NCBI GenBank assembly: GCA_015657435.1
Contig: JADLKH010000002.1
Location: 57,491 to 65,688, forward strand
Origin: Synergistales bacterium
GTDB lineage: Bacteria; Synergistota; Synergistia; Synergistales; 79-D21
Length of the DNA: 8,198 nt
Direction: 5' to 3'
The notes beneath the pieces are model-generated. The model ran no database searches. It was not told the DNA's origin and worked only from the letters and a program-made list of their open reading frames with translations. Made by a program: the position numbers and the translations under genes. Below, one piece after another: positions 1 to 7,331 of this stretch. Numbering within the stretch: the first letter of the stretch is position 1; every line of letters starts with the position of its first letter.

Positions 1-975
1 CCCAACGAAGACGATGAGGATGTGGACCTTGCTCCCTTCCGAGATGAACACCGGCCGGAGGAAGTTGTCCACCGTACTGACGACGATCAGCCCCCAGAAA
101 GCCAGAGTCAGGGCCTCTCCATGTTGGCCCGCGGCAAACAGGTAGATCGCGCCCGGTACCCAGACCAATGCCGTACCCACAAAGGGAATGATCGCGAAGA
201 TGAACATCAGGGCTCCGAAGAGAAAGGCGTTCGGAAGCCCCACCCACCACCACCCGAGAGCGCCCAGGAACCCCTGGACCGCTGCGGTGAAGGTAAAGCC
301 GTAAACGACAGCCTGCAGCATCCGACGCCCCCGGTAGAGCATTGCGTCGGTCTCCTCGGCGGAGAGGGGAACAATATCCCGGATGTACTCGACGATCACA
401 TGCCCGTCACGGATCATGAAGAAGGAGGAAACCGTGATGACGATCATCTGGAACACAAGCTTGAGCGCACTCTCGAAAACCCCCCTGGAGACATTCGCGA
501 TCCATCCGGAGAACCATCTTCCCAGTTGCCCGAGAAGGTCGTTGAACAGGTTCACCTGTGAAAGCCAGGGCTTCAGGAATGCCTGAACCGACTGAGGGAA
601 GAGGCTGAAAAGAAATGAAAGGTCCTGCCGCTCCAGTTTTTCCACCATTGCCGTCATGCGCCCGTAAAGGGCCATGCCGTCATGCGCCAGGTAAAACACG
701 AAAAGGATCGCCGGCAGCAGCAGCATCGCGATAATCGCGGCCGTGGTCAGCCCGGCCGCCACGTTTGCAAGGCGCCTGCGGAACAACCGCACGTGAAGCA
801 GCTGAAAAAGGGGATAACTGAAAAACGACAGGATGATCGACCAGGCCAGGGGGCGCAGGAGAGGAAAAGCCAGCAGGAGGGCTATCGTCGAAAGGGCAGC
901 GAAAAAGACGACGAAAGGGACATAGGTCCCTCTAGGCCGGTTCCTGACCGGTACGGTGCCACTCGGTTCCACCAC
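1..975 (-). CDS. AI-2E family transporter (PerM/YdiK-like membrane protein), 3' end cut off by window
   Basis: A polytopic inner-membrane protein of the AI-2E/PerM exporter family; members have been linked to export of autoinducer-2, to Na+/H+ antiport and to general permease roles, so the substrate cannot be named here. 325 residues are visible and the C-terminus lies beyond base 1; full-length members are about 350 residues. Hydrophobic segments sit near residues 19-40, 43-60 and 72-96, followed by a less hydrophobic central region and a second hydrophobic half. Family marks are IPFVG (263-267), repeated WWW/GL before it, and DNFLRP (303-308) followed by a hydrophobic stretch. I chose the GTG at 975 because AAGGAGG at 984-990 lies 8 bases upstream; a second GTG follows directly at 972. 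The start lies inside the end of larB (44-base overlap), which suggests translational coupling. Family assignment is strong; function is not. Confidence 0.88.
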   Translation of the reverse strand, partial: MVEPSGTVPVRNRPRGTYVPFVVFFAALSTIALLLAFPLLRPLAWSIILSFFSYPLFQLLHVRLFRRRLANVAAGLTTAAIIAMLLLPAILFVFYLAHDGMALYGRMTAMVEKLERQDLSFLFSLFPQSVQAFLKPWLSQVNLFNDLLGQLGRWFSGWIANVSRGVFESALKLVFQMIVITVSSFFMIRDGHVIVEYIRDIVPLSAEETDAMLYRGRRMLQAVVYGFTFTAAVQGFLGALGWWWVGLPNAFLFGALMFIFAIIPFVGTALVWVPGAIYLFAAGQHGEALTLAFWGLIVVSTVDNFLRPVFISEGSKVHILIVFVG

Positions 976-1732
976 GGCGACCCCCTCCTTCCGAGATCAG
1001 GGCTGCGGAGATTCCGGCTCCCAGTCCGTTGTCGATGTTGACAGCCAAAACATTCGGGCAGCAACTGTTGAGAATCCCCAGGAGAGCCGTTAGTCCTCCC
1101 CAACTCGAACCATAACCCACCGAAGTCGGAACCGCCACGACCACGGTTTTCAGAAGACCCGCGGCGACCGTCGGCAGCGCCGCCTCCATCCCCGCCGCAG
1201 CGATGACCACATCCGCCTTTCGGAGTTCGGGCAATACCGAAAGCAGGCGGTGAAGCCCCGCAACCCCCACGTCATAGAAGCGGTCGACCCGGCAGCCGCA
1301 GAGCTCCGCCGTCAAGGCCGCCTCGGCGGCAACCGGCAGGTCGGCAGCCCCCCCGCTGATGACTGCGACGCGCCCCCTGTTGGGGCGATCCGATCCTATG
1401 CGATAGCCGAGCCGGGAGATTTCCTCATAGATGAAACCGGGAAGGATTCCTCCGACGGCTTCAGCCTGAGGTCCGTTCATCCTGCTGAAAATTACGGTTT
1501 CATCCCTCCTGCTGCAGGCTTCCGCAATTGTTCCGATCTGCAGGGCGGTCTTCCCGGGGCAATAGATGATTTCGCCGATGCCGCACCGAAAGTTCCGGTG
1601 CACGTCCAGCCGTATGTCATCCATGTGCAGGGTGACCATTCCCGAAAGCGTTTCCAGACCTTCGTCGACCGACAGCTGCCCGCTTTGGACCCGCTCCAGG
1701 AAGTCCCTGAAGGTCTCTTCAGAGGTTGACAT
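932..1732 (-). CDS. larB: LarB, nickel pincer cofactor biosynthesis (pyridinium-3,5-biscarboxylic acid mononucleotide synthase)
   Basis: In the characterised family, LarB carboxylates nicotinic acid adenine dinucleotide at the pyridinium ring and hydrolyses it, giving pyridinium-3,5-biscarboxylic acid mononucleotide, the first step of the Ni-pincer cofactor used by lactate racemase and related LarA enzymes. 266 residues; L. plantarum LarB is about 246. A helical N-terminal part is followed by the LD-x-HR-x-x-R-x-G motif and GKT (60-62), then a PurE-like domain with DVGVAGLHRLL, AAGMEAALP, VPTSVGYG and NSCCP-x(5)-VNIDNG. The first Cys of NSCCP (224) matches the conserved LarB cysteine. ATG 1732 is preferred over the adjacent ATG 1735 because GGAGG (1737-1741) gives 4 rather than 1 base of spacing; a start at 1792 would overlap guaA. 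The Gly/Arg-rich tail beyond NIDNGLGAG is partly encoded within the overlap with the next gene. No larC, larE or larA is in view, so the client enzyme is unknown. Confidence 0.93.
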   Translation of the reverse strand: MSTSEETFRDFLERVQSGQLSVDEGLETLSGMVTLHMDDIRLDVHRNFRCGIGEIIYCPGKTALQIGTIAEACSRRDETVIFSRMNGPQAEAVGGILPGFIYEEISRLGYRIGSDRPNRGRVAVISGGAADLPVAAEAALTAELCGCRVDRFYDVGVAGLHRLLSVLPELRKADVVIAAAGMEAALPTVAAGLLKTVVVAVPTSVGYGSSWGGLTALLGILNSCCPNVLAVNIDNGLGAGISAALISEGGGRRGGTEWHRTGQEPA

Positions 1733-1748
1733 CATGCCTCCGGCAACC

Positions 1749-3290
1749 CTACTCCCATTCGATTGTTGCGGGAGGTTTGCTCGTGACGTCATACACGACC
1801 CGATTGACCCCCTGGACTTCGTTGCAGATCCGGTTGGCCGTCCTGTTGAGGAGGTCCGCCGGCAACCTGGCCCAATCGGCGGTCATCGCGTCGAGGGATT
1901 CAACGGCCCTCAAAGCGACGGCTTCGGCATAGGTCCTCACGTCACCCATGACACCGACGCTCCGGGCTGGCAATAGCACGCAGAAGGCCTGCCACAGGCG
2001 GTCGTAAAACCCGGCTTTTCTGATCTCGTCGATGAACACGGCATCCGCCCTTCGCAGGGTGTCCAGGCGTTCGGCCGTGATTTCACCCAGGCAACGCACC
2101 GCGAGCCCCGGCCCCGGAAAGGGATGCCTTCCAAGAATGGCCTCCGGGACGCCGAGCATGCGCCCGATCTCTCTTCCTTCGTCCTTGAAAAGATCCTTCA
2201 GGGGCTCGAGGACCTTGAGCGACATACGCTCGGGCAACCCTCCCACATTATGGTGGGTCTTGATGACCGCAGCCCCTTTGCCCTTGTGTCCGCTCTCGAT
2301 GATGTCGGGGTAAAGCGTCCCCTGGAGAAGCCATTGCGCCCCGCCGATTTCCGCTGCCTTCTCCTCGAAGACCCGGACAAAGAGTTCGCCGATGATCTTC
2401 CTCTTCCGTTCCGGCTCGGAAACTCCCCTGAGTCCTCCCAGGAAGCGATCCGTGGCATCGACATAGTGGATTCTGAGGTTCATCTCTCGGTAGGCTTCGA
2501 GAACTTCCTCGGCCTCGTTCAGGCGTAGGAGGCCGTTGTTGACGAAAATGCAGTCGAGCTGGTCATTGATGGCCCGGGCCGTCAGGATGGCCGCAACCGT
2601 CGAATCGACCCCGCCGGACAGGCCGCAGACAACCCGGTCGGCCCCCACCTGAGCCCGGATATCGCGGATGGACTGATCGGCCCAATCGCTCAGATCCCAA
2701 TCCGGCACACAGCCGCAGATCGAGAAAAGGAAATTTTTGAGAATCTCCATCCCTTTCGGTGTATGAGCCACCTCGGGGTGAAACTGCAGGGCGGTGATCC
2801 GGCTTTCCGGGTCGGCAAAGCCCGCGATGAGGCCACCACCGCTTTCCGCAATGACGGAAAACCCCGGTGGAAGAGACGTAACGCTATCCCAATGGCTCAT
2901 CCAAACGGAAAGGGCTTCGGGCAGTCCTCTCAGCAGGGGGGTCTCGGAATCGAGGACCCGGACCTCCGAGGGCCCGTACTCCGCCAGGGGAGCCTGCATG
3001 ACGGCCCCACCCAGCCGATGGGCCAGAAGCTGCATGCCGTAGCAGATCCCAAGAATCGGAACGCCGGAACGGAGGATCGAATCCGAAATGGAGGGAGCCC
3101 CCTCCTCAAGCACGCTCCTCGGGCCACCGGAAATGACGATGCCTTTCGGGTTGTGGGCCAGGATCACCTTATCCGACGAATCCCAGGGAAGGATTTCGCT
3201 GTGGACGGAAAGTTCCCGGATGCGCCTTGCGATGAGCTGGGTGTACTGGGAACCGCAATCCAGTATGACGATGTTCGAATGAGAAGACAT
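1749..3290 (-). CDS. guaA: GMP synthase (glutamine-hydrolysing)
   Basis: Converts XMP to GMP with ATP and glutamine, the last step of guanine nucleotide synthesis, in the cytoplasm. 513 residues, normal for the fused two-domain bacterial enzyme. The N-terminal class I glutamine amidotransferase domain (about 1-190) has the nucleophile elbow GICYGMQ with Cys83, and QFHPEV with His171 and Glu173. The ATP-pyrophosphatase domain carries the P-loop SGGVDS (225-230). The C-terminal dimerisation domain has KTHHNVGGLPE (345-355), GRHPFPGPGLA (387-397) and ends in the classic DVTSKPPATIEWE. ATG 3290 is the only sensible start; no GTG or TTG lies in frame just upstream. Its near Shine-Dalgarno is weak (AGGG, 7 bases away), with a better AAGGGAG further upstream behind a small hairpin. 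It follows the groEL terminator, so it probably has its own promoter, and is 16 bases from larB. All key residues are present. Confidence 0.98.
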   Translation of the reverse strand: MSSHSNIVILDCGSQYTQLIARRIRELSVHSEILPWDSSDKVILAHNPKGIVISGGPRSVLEEGAPSISDSILRSGVPILGICYGMQLLAHRLGGAVMQAPLAEYGPSEVRVLDSETPLLRGLPEALSVWMSHWDSVTSLPPGFSVIAESGGGLIAGFADPESRITALQFHPEVAHTPKGMEILKNFLFSICGCVPDWDLSDWADQSIRDIRAQVGADRVVCGLSGGVDSTVAAILTARAINDQLDCIFVNNGLLRLNEAEEVLEAYREMNLRIHYVDATDRFLGGLRGVSEPERKRKIIGELFVRVFEEKAAEIGGAQWLLQGTLYPDIIESGHKGKGAAVIKTHHNVGGLPERMSLKVLEPLKDLFKDEGREIGRMLGVPEAILGRHPFPGPGLAVRCLGEITAERLDTLRRADAVFIDEIRKAGFYDRLWQAFCVLLPARSVGVMGDVRTYAEAVALRAVESLDAMTADWARLPADLLNRTANRICNEVQGVNRVVYDVTSKPPATIEWE

Positions 3291-3295
3291 GAAAG

Positions 3296-3318
3296 AGCCC
3301 TGAGGGCTTCTCTCCCTT
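3296..3318 (-). promoter_or_regulatory. guaA ribosome-binding region with a hairpin between Shine-Dalgarno and start
   Basis: On the minus strand AAGGGAG (3318-3312) is the best Shine-Dalgarno-like sequence before guaA, but it is 21 bases from the ATG. Between them lies an inverted repeat, AGCCC-TCA-GGGCT (3308-3296), with a 5-bp stem and a 3-base loop. If it folds, the remaining distance from AAGGGAG to the ATG is 3 + 5 = 8 bases, which is ideal. If it stays open, only the weak AGGG at 3301-3298 is properly placed. The sequence is seen directly; the bridging role is inference. Confidence 0.4.
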
Positions 3319-3347
3319 CGGCTTGAAATCTTGGTGAGCGTACCGCG

Positions 3348-3353
3348 ATTATC
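3348..3353 (-). promoter_or_regulatory. possible -10 element for guaA operon
   Basis: GATAAT on the minus strand matches five of six bases of the sigma-70 -10 consensus and lies about 57 bases before the guaA start, downstream of the groEL terminator. No convincing -35 box is found 16-19 bases upstream, so this is a weak call that rests mainly on the need for a promoter after the terminator. Confidence 0.3.
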
Positions 3354-3399
3354 TTAACAGACAAAGACTTCGACGGAACACCGGCTTCACGAAATGAAA

Positions 3400-3424
3400 T
3401 GGCCCCCGCCTCAGGCGGGGGCCA
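3400..3424 (-). terminator. intrinsic terminator of the groES-groEL operon
   Basis: A perfect 11-bp inverted repeat, TGGCCCCCGCC / GGCGGGGGCCA, with a 3-base loop, starts 20 bases after the groEL stop codon. On the minus strand it is followed by a T-rich run (ATTTCATTTC), though not an unbroken U tract. Stem strength and position argue for a real Rho-independent terminator that separates groEL from guaA. Confidence 0.85.
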
Positions 3425-3444
3425 CAAACGGAAAATCCCGTCGA

Positions 3445-5097
<1,653 letters not shown>

Positions 5098-5103
5098 TCA
5101 GGG

Positions 5104-5391
5104 TTATTCAACGATCGCGAGGATATCGCGCTCGCTCAGGATCAGGTATTCTTCGCCGTCAACCTTGACTTCGGTGCCGGAATACTTGCCGAACAGAACC
5201 CGGTCGCCGACCTTCACCTCGGGTGCGAGCTTCTGCCCGTTCTCCAGAACCTTGCCCGAACCGACGGCCATCACCTTGGCTTCCTGAGGTTTCTCCTTCG
5301 CCGTGTCCGGGAGCACGATCCCTCCGCGGGTCTTCTCTTCCTGGGTCAGGACCTTGACGACGATGCGATCCGCCAAAGGCTTCAACTGCAT
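5104..5391 (-). CDS. groES: 10 kDa co-chaperonin GroES
   Basis: Forms the heptameric lid on GroEL and binds it through a mobile loop. 95 residues, the usual size. The N-terminus [10 protein letters not shown] is canonical; the mobile loop spans about residues 17-36 and contains [30 protein letters not shown] and the terminal [15 protein letters not shown] complete the beta-barrel. ATG 5391 has an AGGAGG Shine-Dalgarno (5405-5400) with 8 bases of spacing. A competing ATG 7 bases upstream is out of frame. It is the first gene of the operon; a perfect CIRCE element lies 32 bases before its start codon, so repression by HrcA is expected although hrcA is not in the window. Confidence 0.99.
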   Translation of the reverse strand: MQLKPLADRIVVKVLTQEEKTRGGIVLPDTAKEKPQEAKVMAVGSGKVLENGQKLAPEVKVGDRVLFGKYSGTEVKVDGEEYLILSERDILAIVE

Positions 5392-5423
5392 GGGACATCC
5401 CTCCTGCGATTTGGTTTATTGTA

Positions 5424-5450
5424 TTAGCACTCACTGGTAGCGAGTGCTAA
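5424..5450 (-). promoter_or_regulatory. CIRCE operator (HrcA binding site)
   Basis: A perfect match to the CIRCE consensus, TTAGCACTC-N9-GAGTGCTAA, with both 9-base arms intact and a 9-base spacer. It lies between the predicted promoter and the groES ribosome-binding site, about at the predicted transcription start, the standard position for HrcA repression of groESL. The arms can also pair in the mRNA leader. Confidence 0.98.
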
Positions 5451-5463
5451 TTTCCCGGAGAAA

Positions 5464-5491
5464 AGTGTAGGGGGAGTCGCCTTTCCCTCAA
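5464..5491 (-). promoter_or_regulatory. probable sigma-70-type promoter of groES-groEL
   Basis: On the minus strand TTGAGG (5491-5486; first four bases match TTGACA) and TACACT (5469-5464; four of six match TATAAT) are 16 bases apart. Transcription would begin near 5457, immediately before the CIRCE element, which is the geometry expected for an HrcA-repressed vegetative promoter. The individual boxes are only moderate matches. Confidence 0.5.
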
Positions 5492-5569
5492 ACAGCCTTT
5501 GGGATCAAGAAAAGGAAATAGGCTTGATTTTCCCTCATAAGTTTTCGCTTGCTTCGTTTTTCTCCGTTT

Positions 5570-6610
5570 TCAGTCGGATAGAAGGGGTAGGGCGGGATCC
5601 GGTGAAAGCTCCAGCCCGCTTCGGCGTCCTCTCCAAAAGCCGTTGTAGGCAGCCGCGGCCACCATCGCCCCGTTATCCGTGCAAAGCTGGGCAGGCGGGA
5701 GAAAGACCTGCCAATCCTTTCTCGCGAGAAAGGCTCCGCGCAACCCGCTGTTCGCGGCGACTCCCCCTGAAAGAGCCACTTTCGAGACGCCGGTTAACCG
5801 GACGGCCAAATCGACTTTGATCAAAAGAGCCTCGACCACGGCTTTCTGAAAGGAAGCGCAGAGGTCTTCAACCGGAAGCGCCCCCTCCTTTTCGAGGTGT
5901 CGAAGGAGTGTTAAAGCCGCCGTTTTGAGGCCGCTGAAGCTGAACTCCACCCGCGGAGTGTCGGCCATCGGCACGGGAAGCGTGAAAGCCTCCGGATTTC
6001 CTCTCCCGGCGAGCCTGTCGATGGCAGGTCCGCCAGGATAACCCAGTCCCAGAAGCTTGGCCAGTTTGTCATAGGCTTCACCGGCTGCGTCGTCCCTCGT
6101 GCAGCCGAGGATTTCGTAATCACCGAATGACCTCACGAGGATCACTTCGGTATGTCCTCCCGATACGAGAAGGGTCAAAAACGGAGGGGCAAGACCCGGT
6201 GAATGGATGACGTTTGCAAACAGGTGCCCCTCGAGGTGATTGACGCCCAAAAGGGGAAGCCCCCAGGCCTGAGCGAGAGCCTTGGCGGTTATGACGCCGA
6301 CGAGGAGAGAACCCATGAGTCCCGGGCCGGCCGTCACGCCGATGAGGTCGAGCTCCCTGCGGGGTTCCGTAACTCCCGCCTCCTCGATTGCGGAAAAGAC
6401 AAGGGGAAGGATCCTCTCCTGATGGTCACGCGAAGCCAGCTCCGGAACCACACCGCCGTAGGGCGCGTGAAGATCGAGCTGGCTCGATATCAGCGACGAC
6501 AGGACCCTCGACGGCCCCTCCAGGATCGACACCGCGGTATCGTCGCAGCTGCTTTCGATTCCCAGGGTCAAGAAACGTTTGCGGGTCAATGCCCTCCGCA
6601 CCCCCTGCAT
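5570..6610 (-). CDS. tsaD: tRNA N6-adenosine threonylcarbamoyltransferase TsaD
   Basis: Transfers the threonylcarbamoyl group from threonylcarbamoyl-AMP to A37 of ANN-decoding tRNAs (t6A), acting with TsaB and TsaE in the cytoplasm. An ASKHA-fold, metal-binding enzyme. Motifs, numbered from ATG 6610: GIESSCDDTAV near the N-terminus, PYGGVVPELASRDH, metal ligands His125 and His129 in NHLEGHLFA, VSGGHTEV, GLGYPGGPAID, FSFSGLKTA, ALSGGVAANS, and Asp312 in CTDNGAMVA. All catalytic features are intact. The start is uncertain: candidates are GTG 6634, ATG 6610, GTG 6601, TTG 6589 and TTG 6571. None has an ideal Shine-Dalgarno; TTG 6571 would give 333 residues, closest to the E. coli 337, and TTG 6589 would overlap the zinc-ribbon stop as TTGA. 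ATG 6610 (346 residues) is a compromise. It is last in its gene run, with the groES promoter region downstream. Confidence 0.97.
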   Translation of the reverse strand: MQGVRRALTRKRFLTLGIESSCDDTAVSILEGPSRVLSSLISSQLDLHAPYGGVVPELASRDHQERILPLVFSAIEEAGVTEPRRELDLIGVTAGPGLMGSLLVGVITAKALAQAWGLPLLGVNHLEGHLFANVIHSPGLAPPFLTLLVSGGHTEVILVRSFGDYEILGCTRDDAAGEAYDKLAKLLGLGYPGGPAIDRLAGRGNPEAFTLPVPMADTPRVEFSFSGLKTAALTLLRHLEKEGALPVEDLCASFQKAVVEALLIKVDLAVRLTGVSKVALSGGVAANSGLRGAFLARKDWQVFLPPAQLCTDNGAMVAAAAYNGFWRGRRSGLELSPDPALPLLSD

Positions 6611-6792
6611 CCCCCGCAGGAACCGGTGGTGCACCTGCAGCTTTTCGAACGTCGAGCCGGACCGCTCTCATGAAGGAGAACCTTGCCTCGGCATTTCGGG
6701 CACCGGCTTGCGAAATTCTCCGACTCGAACCGGTGGTCGCAGGATGCACAACGATAGCGGTGAATCGCGCTTATTTCTCCGGCATTTTCCAT
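6586..6792 (-). CDS. cysteine-rich mini zinc-ribbon protein (FmdB-like N-terminus)
   Basis: 68 residues with nine cysteines. The N-terminal half has IHRYRCASCDHRFE followed by RCPKC-x-GKV, a CxxC...CxxC zinc ribbon resembling the start of FmdB/zinc-ribbon_8 proteins (typically PIYEYRC-x-x-CGH-x-FE). The C-terminal 19 residues are very Cys/Gly rich (SCRC, SCGGCRGC, terminal GGH), a tail that could bind a second metal. Function is unknown; zinc or another thiophilic metal is an inference. ATG 6792 is the first Met before the ribbon, with AAGGA 9 bases upstream; an earlier start at 7074 would only read the upstream gene out of frame. The gene overlaps the end of the exported-protein gene by 22 bases and reaches into the tsaD start region, so it is likely translated by coupling. 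The Cys spacing makes chance coding unlikely. Confidence 0.75.
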   Translation of the reverse strand: MENAGEISAIHRYRCASCDHRFESENFASRCPKCRGKVLLHESGPARRSKSCRCTTGSCGGCRGCGGH

Positions 6793-7310
6793 TTGGCCGC
6801 TTCCTTTTCGTAGCCCAGGGCAACTTCCGCCCCGGTTTTCAAGGCCGTTTTCGGAACTGAGAATGGCAGCGTTCCCGTAAAGCCGCTCGGGAGTTCCCCG
6901 GAAGGCGTGTACTCTTTCCGCGAGAGGACATCCTCGGATGAAACGGCGTATGTCCCGACGAAAAGTTTCCCGGGGACCAGCTCCCATGGGGTGAAGGTTT
7001 CGAAGCGCAGGATGAAGAGTGCCCTGCCCTTGAGGTATTTCTCCCCGAGATGCCTGCTGTGCCATGTGAGCCATTCGGGAGCACCCGGATCGTTCCTTGC
7101 GGTTGTAGCGAGGGGCGTATCGACATAGACGAAGGTCAGCCTTGCTTTTGCCCCCAGAACAAGATCGCCCAGGACCTGGCCATCGATCCAGACATTGGCG
7201 GATCTTTCGGCGAGAAGATCATCCAGGCTCTTCGGCTGTGCGGCCCAGGCCGCTCCTGGGAAAATGCTGACCGCGAGCAGAAAAACGCAAACACGGGCTA
7301 GGCGCTTCAT
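6771..7310 (-). CDS. exported protein of unknown function, signal peptide
   Basis: 179 residues. I do not recognise the family. A clear Sec signal peptide occupies about residues 1-23: positively charged MKRLAR, a hydrophobic core and a probable signal peptidase I site at AWA-AQ. There is no lipobox cysteine, so the mature protein (about 156 residues) should be periplasmic or secreted rather than a lipoprotein. The mature part begins with a short helix (KSLDDLLAER) and continues with alternating hydrophobic/polar strands rich in aromatic residues (WLTWHSRHLGEKYLKG, FETFTPWELVPGKLFVGTY), suggesting a mainly beta fold. Its only cysteine is in the signal peptide. No transmembrane segment follows. 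ATG 7310 has AAGGGGG 11 bases upstream. It lies 21 bases after hslO and overlaps the zinc-ribbon gene, so it probably shares their transcript. Context does not reveal its function. Confidence 0.82.
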   Translation of the reverse strand: MKRLARVCVFLLAVSIFPGAAWAAQPKSLDDLLAERSANVWIDGQVLGDLVLGAKARLTFVYVDTPLATTARNDPGAPEWLTWHSRHLGEKYLKGRALFILRFETFTPWELVPGKLFVGTYAVSSEDVLSRKEYTPSGELPSGFTGTLPFSVPKTALKTGAEVALGYEKEAAKWKMPEK

Positions 7311-7331
7311 TCTTACTCATTCCCCCTTGGC

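Noticed and set aside
22..561. 179-codon plus-strand reading frame opposite the AI-2E-family gene
   Set aside because: Strongly charged, low-complexity product without recognisable motifs; the minus strand encodes a clear membrane protein here, so this is an antisense shadow in high-G+C DNA.
932..1732. PurE (N5-carboxyaminoimidazole ribonucleotide mutase) as an alternative to LarB, tempting because guaA is adjacent
   Set aside because: PurE is about 160 residues and lacks the N-terminal domain and the GKT and NSC-x-P...NIDNG motifs seen here; these are LarB features.
3291..3399. Purine riboswitch before guaA
   Set aside because: The leader after the predicted promoter is only about 50 bases and shows no three-way-junction helices or conserved purine-riboswitch core.
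5159..5434. 91-codon minus-strand frame that starts inside the CIRCE element and reads through groES out of frame
   Set aside because: It overlaps groES almost completely in another frame, and groES has the ideal Shine-Dalgarno spacing and full conservation.
5501..5534. Weak inverted repeat (ATCAAG/CTTGAT with GGG/CCC ends) downstream of tsaD as a terminator
   Set aside because: Only a 6-bp core stem with a 13-base loop and unequal spacing to the outer bases, and no T tract follows on the minus strand; not supported as a terminator.
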